From contig NZ_SMFP01000021.1 of assembly GCF_004348975.1 (NCBI RefSeq), forward strand, positions 1-46,057: DNA of 46,057 nucleotides, in the 5' to 3' direction. Shown here piece by piece: positions 35,384-43,520 of this stretch. Position 1 is the first letter of the stretch; each line of letters opens with the position of its first letter. The position numbers and the translations under genes were made by a program. This stretch comes from Antarcticimicrobium sediminis. GTDB lineage: Bacteria; Pseudomonadota; Alphaproteobacteria; Rhodobacterales; Rhodobacteraceae. Under the pieces are notes generated by a model. That model was not told where the DNA came from. It made no database searches and worked only from the letters and a program-made list of their open reading frames with translations.

Positions 35384-35953
35384 ATGGACGCGACGCAGAC
35401 GGTGCTCACCAAGATTGCCGAGGCTTTCGAGGCCAGCGCGAAGCCCTTCGCGGGGCAGAACGTGCGGCTGGCGGCGCTGGGGCGTGACGTGGCCCCGGTC
35501 GAGACCCCGGAGCCGCGCCATGAGCTTGCCCCTGGCATCTGGCTGGACTTCAAAGCCGAAAGCGGCGTGGTCACCGCGGCGGGACCGGCGGAGACCGGTG
35601 AGGGGCTGCGGCTGCAACTGTCCGATCGCGGCGACAGCCCCTGGTATTCGCTGTCCTACGATCTGGACCCCGAAGCCCTGCAGGGGGCCCGGTTCCTCGG
35701 CCATTTCCTGCGCTGCGACAGCGACGGGCCGGCGCGCTTCCGGGTCTGCCTGCGCCACATGCTGGACGAGGGGTTCCGCGATGTCTTTGCCCGCGACCTG
35801 GTGGTGCTGACCGGAGGGGAGCAGGAGGATCTGGTGTTTATCCGGCTCGATCCGGAACTTACCGAGCAGACCCGCGCGGCCGAGGTGCTGTTCTTCTTCG
35901 AGGGGCGCAGTTTTGACGTGACGCTGCGCGCCATCGAAGCTCTCAAGATTTGA
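35384..35953 (+). CDS. Hypothetical protein in the glycan cluster
   Basis: Product of 189 aa that I do not recognise. It has a short helical start (MDATQTVLTKIAEAFEASAK), then a strand-rich body with repeated aromatic positions (GIWLDFKAESGVVTAAG, PWYSLSYDLDPEALQGARFL, VFIRLDPELTEQ, EVLFFFEGRSFDVTL). This suggests a beta-sandwich, perhaps a glycan-binding or modifying module. No signal peptide or membrane segment. The ATG at 35384 follows GGCAGGAGACG; the frame is open to 35207, but that part is encoded by the 40-bp duplication and looks non-coding. It is seven bases before the first of two glycosyltransferase genes, so it is likely in their operon. Confidence 0.6.
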   Translation: MDATQTVLTKIAEAFEASAKPFAGQNVRLAALGRDVAPVETPEPRHELAPGIWLDFKAESGVVTAAGPAETGEGLRLQLSDRGDSPWYSLSYDLDPEALQGARFLGHFLRCDSDGPARFRVCLRHMLDEGFRDVFARDLVVLTGGEQEDLVFIRLDPELTEQTRAAEVLFFFEGRSFDVTLRAIEALKI

Positions 35954-35960
35954 CGGGCGG

Positions 35961-36917
35961 GTGGCCGTGAGCGCACGCAACTACAGTTTTGTCATCCCCG
36001 CCTATAACGACCGGGACGGGATCGCGCGGCATCTGGACTATTTCCGCGGGGTGCGCGATCCGGTGCAATTGGTGATCGTCGACGATTGCTCCGAGGACGA
36101 CACCGCCGATCTGGTCGCGGCGGCGCAGATGCCTGAGCATGTGGAGATCACCTATCATCGCCAGGTCGAGAACGGCGGCCCGGCGGCGGCGCGCAACACC
36201 GGGCTGGAGCTGGCCACGCGCGACTATGCGATGTTCCTCGATGCCGACGATTTGCTGGCGCCCTGTTTCTTCGACGTGATGCGGCTGGCCCCCTTCGGGC
36301 CGGGGGTGGATTTCGTGATGTTCAAACATCACCTCAGCGCCCAGGCCGACGTCCGTTTCACCTATGACATGCATCGGGTGGACCGGACCTTCTTCAGTCG
36401 CAACCCCTACAGCCCGTTTCCGATGCAGACCTTCCGGCTGAAAGAGCGCCCCGGCGCGCTGACGACGGTGAACTTTCCCTGGAACAAGCTTTATCGCCGC
36501 GACTTCCTGCTGCAGGCCGGGATCACCTTTCCAGACCTGCGCATGCACGAGGACATCACCCCGCATTGGCAAAGCTTCCTGCGTAGCAGGACCTTCGGCG
36601 TCCTTTACTGGGCGCCGCCGCTGCTGACCCATTACGAGATCCCGCAGGGGGATCGGGCGACGCAGTATATCGGCGAAAAGCGCATGGGCGTCTTCGCCGA
36701 ACTGGCCCGGATCGAGGAGGAACTGCTGGCCCATCCCGATGCGGACGCGCTGCGACCGGTTTTCGCCGAATTCTGCGGGCATCTCTTTCACTGGATGACC
36801 GGCCCGCTCTGCGCCGCCGACAATGACGAGAGCCGGCTGTGGCGGGCGCAGTATCAGGAGGCGGTGGACGCATTTTGGGAGGCGGCGCAGACGCCGCGTC
36901 CGGGAGGGGGCTCATGA
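35961..36917 (+). CDS. GT2 family glycosyltransferase A
   Basis: Inverting GT-A glycosyltransferase of 318 aa. The N-terminus is YSFVIPAYNDRDGIARHL, with LVIVDDCSEDDTADLV, GGPAAARNTGLELA and the metal site MFLDADDLLAP. NFPWNKLYRRDFL and MHEDITPHWQ (likely catalytic acidic residue) resemble the next gene product. No transmembrane segment; it is presumably a cytoplasmic enzyme adding a sugar to the lipid-linked glycan. The start is GTG at 35961 (GTG at 35967 also possible). Its stop overlaps the next start in an ATGA. Confidence 0.88.
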   Translation: MAVSARNYSFVIPAYNDRDGIARHLDYFRGVRDPVQLVIVDDCSEDDTADLVAAAQMPEHVEITYHRQVENGGPAAARNTGLELATRDYAMFLDADDLLAPCFFDVMRLAPFGPGVDFVMFKHHLSAQADVRFTYDMHRVDRTFFSRNPYSPFPMQTFRLKERPGALTTVNFPWNKLYRRDFLLQAGITFPDLRMHEDITPHWQSFLRSRTFGVLYWAPPLLTHYEIPQGDRATQYIGEKRMGVFAELARIEEELLAHPDADALRPVFAEFCGHLFHWMTGPLCAADNDESRLWRAQYQEAVDAFWEAAQTPRPGGGS

Positions 36918-37909
36918 CCCGGATCAGCGCCATCATCACCACCTATAATGTCGAGGCATTCATCGCCACGGCGATGCAATCGGTGATCGACACCGGCTTT
37001 GACGATCTGGAACTGATCGTGGTCGACGACGGCTCCACCGACGCCACTCGGCAGGTGGCCGATGTGATCGGTGCGGCGGCCCCCTCCGACCGGGTCCGTT
37101 ATGTGCCGATCTATTTTTCGCGCAACACGCCGGGCGGCGTGGCCAGCGCGGCCAATGCCGGGCTCGACCGGGCCAGCGGCGAGGTGGTGATCTTCGTTGA
37201 CGGCGATGACTGGGTGCTGCCCAACATGCTGCGCCGGGCGGTCGACCTGCACCTGGCCGAAGCGGCGGATGTGACGGTCTGCGGGTGCAAGGAATATTGG
37301 AACGACAGCGGTGCCTTCACGCAGTATCCGGAGGGGCATGTCTGGGCCACCCTGCCCGAGGCGGGCAGTCTGAGCGCCAAGCGCGAGGCGGTGCTGCGCC
37401 TGGCCCCCTTCCCATGGCGCAAGATCTATAGCCGGGATTTTCTGGAGCGTCACAGTATCCGCTTTCCGGTGGGAGATTTCTTCTACGAGGACAACCCTTT
37501 CCACTGGGCCACGACCTTGCGGGCAGAGCGTTTTGTCTTTTTCCGCCCGGTCACCCATGTCCACCGTATGGCGCGCGCGGGTCAGACGGTCATGAACATG
37601 GGGCTGAAGCCGCTGAAGATCTTCGATCACGCCGAGACCATCCGCGGCCACCTGATGGCGACCGGACAAGACGCGGCGATGCGCGCGCGCTATCTGCACT
37701 GGCTGATCGAGCATGTGTTGTGGTGCTGCCGCTACGTGCCTGCGCATGGGCTGAACCAGGTCTTCAACCGGGCGCAGGCCGATCTGGCGGAACTGCCGGA
37801 AGATGAATTCTGGGCGCTTCTCGGCGAACACCCCCGCAACCATGTCGGCATCCGCCGACTCACCGCCATCTATCTGAATGACCGGATGGGGTTTCTGCGT
37901 GAGTTTTGA
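36914..37909 (+). CDS. GT2 family glycosyltransferase B
   Basis: GT-A glycosyltransferase of 331 aa. It has ISAIITTYNVEAFIATAMQS, LELIVVDDGSTDATRQV, GGVASAANAGLDRASG and VIFVDGDDWVLPNM, then PFPWRKIYSRDFLERH and FFYEDNPFHW. The PWxKxYxRDFL and acidic-x-Phe-His motifs are shared with glycosyltransferase A, so the two are probably paralogues with different linkages. The ATG at 36914 overlaps the preceding TGA (ATGA), implying coupled translation. It is followed 75 bp later by gmd. Confidence 0.88.
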   Translation: MTRISAIITTYNVEAFIATAMQSVIDTGFDDLELIVVDDGSTDATRQVADVIGAAAPSDRVRYVPIYFSRNTPGGVASAANAGLDRASGEVVIFVDGDDWVLPNMLRRAVDLHLAEAADVTVCGCKEYWNDSGAFTQYPEGHVWATLPEAGSLSAKREAVLRLAPFPWRKIYSRDFLERHSIRFPVGDFFYEDNPFHWATTLRAERFVFFRPVTHVHRMARAGQTVMNMGLKPLKIFDHAETIRGHLMATGQDAAMRARYLHWLIEHVLWCCRYVPAHGLNQVFNRAQADLAELPEDEFWALLGEHPRNHVGIRRLTAIYLNDRMGFLREF

Positions 37910-37911
37910 GG

Positions 37912-37941
37912 TTGTCTTGCGGTCGCTACGGTTCCAATAAC
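37912..37941 (+). promoter_or_regulatory. Possible promoter of gmd-fcl
   Basis: TTGTCT (37912-37917), 18-bp spacer, AATAAC (37936-37941). Inverted arms GGTTGT (37910-37915) and ACAACC (37940-37945) bracket the promoter and could be an operator. Tentative. Confidence 0.33.
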
Positions 37942-37984
37942 AACCCTGAGGTGTCAGAGCCGACGCCGCCATGGGAGAGAGTTC

Positions 37985-39106
37985 ATGACCAAACGCGCCC
38001 TCATCACCGGGATCACCGGGCAAGACGGATCCTATCTCGCTGAATTCCTGTTGGAAAAAGGCTATGAGGTGCATGGGATCAAGCGCCGGGCCTCGTCGCT
38101 CAACACCCAGCGTGTGGATCACATCTATCAGGATCCGCATGTGGATCACGCCCGGCTCAAGCTGCATTACGGCGATCTGAGCGACAGCTCGAACCTGACC
38201 CGGATCCTGTCCGAGGTGCGCCCCGACGAGGTCTATAATCTCGGCGCGCAAAGCCACGTCGCCGTAAGCTTCGAGGCGCCGGAATATACCGCCGACGTCG
38301 ACGCCATGGGGGCGCTGCGGCTGCTCGAGGCGATTCGCTTTCTCGGGCTGGAAAAGACCACGCGGTTCTATCAGGCCTCGACCTCTGAACTCTATGGTCT
38401 GGTGCAGGAGACCCCGCAGACCGAGACCACGCCATTCCACCCGCGCAGCCCCTATGCGGTGGCGAAAATGTATGCCTATTGGATCACGGTGAACTACCGC
38501 GAGGCCTATGGCATCTATGCCTGCAACGGCATCCTGTTCAACCACGAGAGCCCGCGGCGCGGCGAGACCTTTGTCACCCGCAAGATCACCCGCGGGCTGG
38601 CGAACATCGCGCAGGGGTTGGAGGACTGTCTTTATATGGGCAATATCGACAGTTTGCGCGACTGGGGCCATGCCAAGGATTACGTGCGCATGCAGTGGAT
38701 GATGCTGCAGCAGGAGGCGCCTGACGATTTCGTCATCGCCACCGGCAAGCAGTATTCGGTGCGCGAGTTCATCACTTGGTCGGCGGCGGAACTGGGGATT
38801 TCCCTGGCGTTCAGCGGGGAGGGCGTCGACGAGATCGCCACGATCGCCGCGATCACCGGCGACAAGGCCCCGGCCTTGAACGTGGGCGACGTGATCCTGC
38901 GCATTGACCCGCGCTATTTCCGCCCGGCGGAGGTCGAGACGCTGCTGGGCAACCCGGCCAAGGCCAAGGCGAACCTGGGCTGGGTGCCAGAGATCACCGC
39001 GCAGCAGATGTGCGCCGAGATGGTGGCCAACGACCTGAAAGAGGCGCGCCGCCATGCGCTGTTGCGCGCGCACGGCATGGATCTGCCGGTGAGCGTCGAA
39101 AACTGA
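37985..39106 (+). CDS. gmd: GDP-mannose 4,6-dehydratase
   Basis: NADP-dependent first step from GDP-D-mannose to GDP-L-fucose (or GDP-rhamnose/perosamine). Product of 373 aa. Diagnostic stretches are [87 protein letters not shown] (YxxxK) and [18 protein letters not shown]. Full length. GGAGAGA precedes the ATG. It is 12 bp upstream of fcl, which fixes the product as GDP-L-fucose. Confidence 0.97.
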   Translation: MTKRALITGITGQDGSYLAEFLLEKGYEVHGIKRRASSLNTQRVDHIYQDPHVDHARLKLHYGDLSDSSNLTRILSEVRPDEVYNLGAQSHVAVSFEAPEYTADVDAMGALRLLEAIRFLGLEKTTRFYQASTSELYGLVQETPQTETTPFHPRSPYAVAKMYAYWITVNYREAYGIYACNGILFNHESPRRGETFVTRKITRGLANIAQGLEDCLYMGNIDSLRDWGHAKDYVRMQWMMLQQEAPDDFVIATGKQYSVREFITWSAAELGISLAFSGEGVDEIATIAAITGDKAPALNVGDVILRIDPRYFRPAEVETLLGNPAKAKANLGWVPEITAQQMCAEMVANDLKEARRHALLRAHGMDLPVSVEN

Positions 39107-39118
39107 GGGGACGGACCC

Positions 39119-40090
39119 GTGAAAATCTACATTGCAGGCCATCGCGGCATGGTGGGGGGCGCGATCTTGCGCCAATTGCAGGCGCGCAAGGAGGCCGGGG
39201 AAGACCTCAGCCTGATCACCCGCACACATGCGGAACTCGACCTGACCAATCAGGCCCAGGTGGCGGCGTTCATGCAGGCGGAAAAGCCCGATCAGGTCAT
39301 TCTCGCTGCGGCCAAGGTCGGCGGTATTCACGCCAACAACAGCTATCCGGCGCAGTTCATCTATGAAAACCTGATGATCGAATGCAACGTGATCCACGCC
39401 GCCCACAGCGCCGGGGTGGCGCGGCTTTTGCAACTGGGCTCGTCGTGCATCTATCCCCGGATGGCGCCGCAGCCGATGGCCGAGGATGCTTTGCTGACCG
39501 GGGTGCTGGAGCCCACCAACGAGCCCTATGCCATCGCCAAGATCGCCGGAATCAAGCTGTGCGAAAGCTATAACCGGCAATATGGGCGCGATTACCGCTC
39601 GGTGATGCCGACCAATCTTTACGGGCCGGAGGACAATTTCCACCCCGAGAATTCTCATGTTCTGCCGGCGCTGATCCGCCGCTTTCACGAGGCGGCGCAG
39701 GCCGGCGCGGAACAGGTCACGATCTGGGGCAGCGGCACGCCACGGCGCGAGTTTCTGCACGTGGATGACATGGCCGAGGCCAGCCTTTTCGTGATGGATC
39801 TGCCCAAGGACATCTATGACCGCGAGACCGCGCCGATGCTGTCGCACATCAACGTCGGCAGCGGCACGGATGTCTCGATCCTGGAGCTGGCGCAGAGGGT
39901 GGCCCGGGTCACCGGGTTCGAGGGCCGGATCATGACCGATCCGACAAAGCCCGACGGCACCCCGCGCAAGCTGATGGATGTGTCGCGCCTTGCCCGGCTG
40001 GGCTGGACAGCCTCGATCGGGTTGGAGACCGGACTCGCCGGAACCTATGACTGGTTTCTGGCGCAAGAGGCCGGGGCGCTGCGGGCTTGA
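39119..40090 (+). CDS. fcl: GDP-L-fucose synthase
   Basis: Bifunctional 3,5-epimerase/4-reductase of 323 aa that completes GDP-L-fucose. It begins [19 protein letters not shown], and carries [56 protein letters not shown] (YxxxK) and [20 protein letters not shown], all typical of Fcl/WcaG. GTG start at 39119, after GAGGGGACGG. With gmd it makes GDP-fucose from GDP-mannose supplied by manC. No fucosyltransferase of a classical family (GT10/11) is visible; one of the GT2 enzymes might use it. Confidence 0.97.
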   Translation: MKIYIAGHRGMVGGAILRQLQARKEAGEDLSLITRTHAELDLTNQAQVAAFMQAEKPDQVILAAAKVGGIHANNSYPAQFIYENLMIECNVIHAAHSAGVARLLQLGSSCIYPRMAPQPMAEDALLTGVLEPTNEPYAIAKIAGIKLCESYNRQYGRDYRSVMPTNLYGPEDNFHPENSHVLPALIRRFHEAAQAGAEQVTIWGSGTPRREFLHVDDMAEASLFVMDLPKDIYDRETAPMLSHINVGSGTDVSILELAQRVARVTGFEGRIMTDPTKPDGTPRKLMDVSRLARLGWTASIGLETGLAGTYDWFLAQEAGALRA

Positions 40091-40179
40091 CCCCCTTTGG
40101 CTCCTCGCCGATTGCGGCGGCGGGCCGGGGTCTTTGGCCGGTTTCTTTGTAAGGCATTTTATTTCAGGAGCGTATTGCC

Positions 40180-41601
40180 ATGATTACCCCGGTTCTTCTT
40201 TGTGGCGGCTCGGGCACAAGGCTTTGGCCGCTGTCGCGCAAGAGCTATCCCAAGCAATTCGCCAGGCTGATGGGCGCGCAGACGCTGTTCCAGGCCTCGG
40301 CCGAGCGGCTTTCCGGGGATGGGTTCGCGGCGCCCATGGTGCTGACCAATTCCGATTTCCGCTTCATCGTGACCGAGCAACTGGCCGAGGTGGGCATCGA
40401 TCCCGGCGCGGTGCTGATCGAGCCGCAGGGGCGCAACACCGCCCCCGCCGTTTTGGCCGCCGCGCTTTGGCTCGAGCAAACCGATCCCGAGGGGCTGATG
40501 CTGGTGGCGCCCTCTGATCACGTGGTGCCCGATGCGCCGGCGTTTCGCGCGGCTGTCGCGGCGGGCATCCCGGCGGCCAAGGCCGGGATGCTTGTCACCT
40601 TCGGGATCAAACCGACGCATGCGGAAACCGGGTATGGCTATCTGGAGCTCTCCGAGGATCCGGGCGATTTCGCTGCCCGTCCAATCCCGCTGAGCCGCTT
40701 CGTGGAAAAGCCCGACGCGGGCAAGGCGGCCGAGATGCTCGCCGCCGGCACCTACCTGTGGAACGCCGGGATCTTCCTGTTCTCGGTCAAGACCATCCTC
40801 GCCGCCTTTCGCGCCCATGCCCCCGACCTGATCGCGCCGGTGCAGGCGGCGGTGGCACAGGGGCGCCCGGATCTGGGGTTCTTCCGGCTTGACCCCGAGG
40901 CTTGGCAAGGCGCGCAGGATATCTCGATCGATTATGCGGTGATGGAACGGGCCAAAAACCTTGCGGTCGTGCCCTATGCCGAGGGCTGGTCCGATCTGGG
41001 CGGCTGGGATGCGGTCTGGCGCGAAGGCGGGCGGGATGCCGCCGGGGTTGGCACCTCTGGTCCGGCCACCGCCATCGATTGCACCGATACGCTGCTGCGC
41101 TCCGAGGATGCGGGGCTCGAGGTGGTGGGCATCGGGCTGCACAACATCATCGCGGTGGCAATGCCCGACGCGGTGCTGGTGGCCGATGCCAGCCGGGCGC
41201 AGGACGTGAAGCAGGCGGTCGCCGCGCTCAAGGCGAAACAGGCGAAACAGGCCGAATCCTTTCCCAAGGATCACCGCCCCTGGGGCTGGTTCGAAACGCT
41301 GGTTCTGGGCGAGCGGTTCCAAGTCAAACGCATCCACGTCCACCCCGGCGCGGCGCTGAGCCTGCAAAGCCACCACCACCGCTCCGAGCATTGGATCGTG
41401 GTCGAGGGCACCGCCAAGGTGACGGTGGATGATGAGGTCAAGCTGATCAGCGAGAACCAGTCGGTCTATATCCCGCTGGGCGCCGTGCACCGGATGGAAA
41501 ACCCCGGAAAACTGCCCATGGTGCTGATCGAGGTACAGACCGGCGCCTACCTCGGCGAGGATGATATCCTGCGTTATGAGGATGTTTATGCAAGGAAATG
41601 A
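40180..41601 (+). CDS. manC: Mannose-1-phosphate guanylyltransferase / mannose-6-phosphate isomerase
   Basis: Bifunctional type II enzyme of 473 aa. The N-terminal GMP domain starts TPVLLCGGSGTRLWPLSRK and has YPKQFARL, EPQGRNTAPAV, VAPSDHVV and FVEKPDAGKA. The C-terminal cupin isomerase domain has HRPWGWFETL, RFQVKRIHVHPGAALSLQSH, HHRSEHWIVVEGTAKVT and YIPLGAVHRMENPG. It makes GDP-mannose, feeding gmd and fcl. Phosphomannomutase is not present in the window; chromosomal or glmM-type activity must supply mannose-1-phosphate. CAGGAG lies nine bases before the ATG. Confidence 0.96.
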   Translation: MITPVLLCGGSGTRLWPLSRKSYPKQFARLMGAQTLFQASAERLSGDGFAAPMVLTNSDFRFIVTEQLAEVGIDPGAVLIEPQGRNTAPAVLAAALWLEQTDPEGLMLVAPSDHVVPDAPAFRAAVAAGIPAAKAGMLVTFGIKPTHAETGYGYLELSEDPGDFAARPIPLSRFVEKPDAGKAAEMLAAGTYLWNAGIFLFSVKTILAAFRAHAPDLIAPVQAAVAQGRPDLGFFRLDPEAWQGAQDISIDYAVMERAKNLAVVPYAEGWSDLGGWDAVWREGGRDAAGVGTSGPATAIDCTDTLLRSEDAGLEVVGIGLHNIIAVAMPDAVLVADASRAQDVKQAVAALKAKQAKQAESFPKDHRPWGWFETLVLGERFQVKRIHVHPGAALSLQSHHHRSEHWIVVEGTAKVTVDDEVKLISENQSVYIPLGAVHRMENPGKLPMVLIEVQTGAYLGEDDILRYEDVYARK

Positions 41602-41841
41602 GGCGCGCCCGGCTGCGACATGCCGCCGGGGCTTCGCGACCGCATGAGTCCAGCGCTGGACGCCGTAATCCGCCCCGGGATTTGCCTTCCAAACCTATCA
41701 AGGCGCAGGCATCGGGACTGGGAGCACTTTTTGAAATCGGTTTTGACTGGTCCCGAAATCGGGGACGGGGAGGCGACATTTTTCTGAATCAATTTCAGAG
41801 GTGTCCCCCCATTACTTCCTGATTTTGTAACAAAAATATCA
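41602..41841. other. Intergenic region after manC, possible mobile-element scar
   Basis: The 314-bp gap between manC and the convergent DUF2793 gene has no supported gene. The segment 41763-41812 holds imperfect inverted GGGGA...GACATTT / GTGTCCCC and CTGAA...TTCAG arms and is AT-richer than neighbours. It could be a decayed element end; no transposase remnant was identified. Confidence 0.25.
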
Positions 41842-41898
41842 AGATAAGTATCGCGGATGGGGAATGAACATTTGCGATACTTATCTGTGGTTTTTTAT
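41842..41898. terminator. Long AT-rich inverted repeat, likely bidirectional terminator
   Basis: AGATAAGTATCGC (41842-41854) and GCGATACTTATCT (41874-41886) are perfect 13-bp arms with a 19-base loop. A T-run follows on the plus strand (41891-41896), and an A-rich stretch precedes on the other side. It sits between convergent manC and the DUF2793 gene. The low GC of the stem is unusual for this replicon. Confidence 0.65.
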
Positions 41899-41915
41899 TT
41901 CAAGCCGCCGCCCCC

Positions 41916-43223
41916 TCACCGCAGCAGCCACTCTTCGACCTCGCTGCTCACGTCCCGCATCGGGATCCAGCGGGGATCGACCGGCTGGCCCTTGCGCAGG
42001 CGCAACTTGCCGATCAACCCGACCATCGCCCATTCGGGCCGCGTCGCACGGGGGGTATAGCCCTGTGTAGGGTCGAAAGCGGGGTTCAGCCTGCGCTGGC
42101 GCTGATCTCCGGCCTCCGTGTCGCCCTCCCACAGAAGGCGGCCGAAATCGTCGCGCAGGTATTTGCCGCGCCATCGGTCCATATCGCCATCGCCGATCAC
42201 CGCGGGCGCGCCAGAGATCACGCCGATCGGCACCTCGCCGGGCTGTGCGGGCCGGATCCGGGGGCCATCAAGCACCACCGACAGGCCGGTGCGATCCTCG
42301 CCCTTCGGGTTGCCATCGGCCCATTCGAACCATTCGGCGTAGTCCGCGCCGCCGCCACTCCAGGCGCCGTCGCAGCTGCCGTTGCCATCGCCAGAGAGCC
42401 GGAACTCCAGATCTCCGGTCCCGGCGGCATCGCTGAGGCAGCGCAGAAAATTGAAATCCGGGCTCGCCGCCCGGTCGGCGCGCAGCAGCTGCAGCGTCGC
42501 GGCAAAACCTGCATGGGTGCAATTGGCCTGCAGGGCAGGGGCATCCGCCGGTTGGTGGATTTCGGCCCGCCCGCCCCCCGGCGCGCCGCCAAGACCCAGA
42601 TCACCGGAGCCGGCATCAAAGCTCAGCGCCTCGGTCCAGCTGCTGCCGTCAGCGCTGAGCTTGATCGAGAAATCACGGCCTCCGGCCAGCCCCATCTCGG
42701 CGTGCCCGGTCCAGCCCGACTGGAACAGCAGGCTGGCGGTATCGGCATCGCTGGCCTTGTTGATCTTCACCTGCTGATCGGCGCCGTCATGGCTGAAGAG
42801 TACGGCCTCGGATTTCACCGCCAGCCGGTTCACCGGACCCGAGGCGGTGCCGATGCCCAGCCCCGCCACATTGTCGAGCTCGGCTGCTGGCCGGACCCAA
42901 CCGACCCCATCCCAGACCCGCAATAGACCCGCATTTTGGTCCCAGGCGCGCCAGCCCGGTTGCGGCGCGAGAAACAGCCAGCTGCCGTCGATCCATGCGG
43001 CAAGCTGGTTGGGCTGACCGGCCCACTCCGCCAGTGGCACCGGCCCCAGCGCGTAAAGATCGCCCTCTTCCGGCAGGGCGGGCGGGGTTTCGGCGTCAAA
43101 ACCCATCACGCTGAGCTGCACCAGAATGTCGAGCCGACGCAGCGCCGCGTTATGGGTGACATAGGGTTGCGCCTGGTTCGGCACCAGGACAGGCAGGGCA
43201 AGGATTGGCGTGGTATCCGGCAT
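41916..43223 (-). CDS. DUF2793 protein with peptidase G2-like autoprocessing domain
   Basis: Product of 435 aa with two recognisable modules. Residues 8-110 match DUF2793 (LPVLVPNQAQPYVTHNAALR, then EGDLYALG, AAWIDGSWLFLAPQPGW, RVWDGVGWV), known from phage-tail and gene-transfer-agent-like proteins. The middle (130-285) is a strand-rich stalk. Residues about 285-420 resemble the peptidase G2/intramolecular chaperone domain of phage tail spikes: DYAEWFEWADGN (294-305), EDRTGLSVVLDG (309-320), IGVISGAPAVIGD (333-345) and WRGKYL (351-356). This domain trimerises and then cuts itself off. No phage genes surround it, so a trimeric surface or glycan-binding fibre is plausible but unproven. No signal peptide is visible. 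Confidence 0.75.
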   Translation of the reverse strand: MPDTTPILALPVLVPNQAQPYVTHNAALRRLDILVQLSVMGFDAETPPALPEEGDLYALGPVPLAEWAGQPNQLAAWIDGSWLFLAPQPGWRAWDQNAGLLRVWDGVGWVRPAAELDNVAGLGIGTASGPVNRLAVKSEAVLFSHDGADQQVKINKASDADTASLLFQSGWTGHAEMGLAGGRDFSIKLSADGSSWTEALSFDAGSGDLGLGGAPGGGRAEIHQPADAPALQANCTHAGFAATLQLLRADRAASPDFNFLRCLSDAAGTGDLEFRLSGDGNGSCDGAWSGGGADYAEWFEWADGNPKGEDRTGLSVVLDGPRIRPAQPGEVPIGVISGAPAVIGDGDMDRWRGKYLRDDFGRLLWEGDTEAGDQRQRRLNPAFDPTQGYTPRATRPEWAMVGLIGKLRLRKGQPVDPRWIPMRDVSSEVEEWLLR

Positions 43224-43477
43224 CCGGCGGGCTCCTTCAGGGGGGCAATCTGTGCCCGCAGCCTCGCCGTGCCCGGTTCACCGAGGGCTAACGCGGCGCG
43301 CGGGCGGTTAAGGTTTCCGCCGCCCAGCAGGACCCAACCTCGGGGCCCAATCCCAATGCGCACCCCAATCATCACGCGGATAGCCGCAGGCATTCGAGAC
43401 AAGCTTGAAACATGTTCCCCGGTTTTGCCCTTTTTTCGCACCGCGCCGTCCCCGCGCGCGTGTTGTCCTATGAGCTA

Positions 43478-43502
43478 GCCCGCCGCAAAACCAATGGCGG
43501 GC
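43478..43502 (+). promoter_or_regulatory. Hairpin in the leader of the RTX gene
   Basis: GCCCGCC (43478-43484) and GGCGGGC (43496-43502) form a 7-bp stem 18 bases before the ATG at 43521, close to the ribosome binding site. The rest of the 297-bp divergent gap (43224-43477) shows no convincing promoter pair. Confidence 0.3.
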
Positions 43503-43520
43503 CCCCAAAGGCGGGATGCC

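Noticed and set aside
36854-40066. Very long open frame (over 1000 codons) on the minus strand
   Set aside because: It is antisense to two GTs, gmd and fcl, which have clear family motifs; the His/Arg/Gln/Gly-rich translation is typical of a GC-rich shadow frame.
41586-41792. 68-codon minus-strand frame after manC as a transposase remnant
   Set aside because: No recognisable transposase motif and partial overlap with manC; only the inverted-repeat scar is noted.
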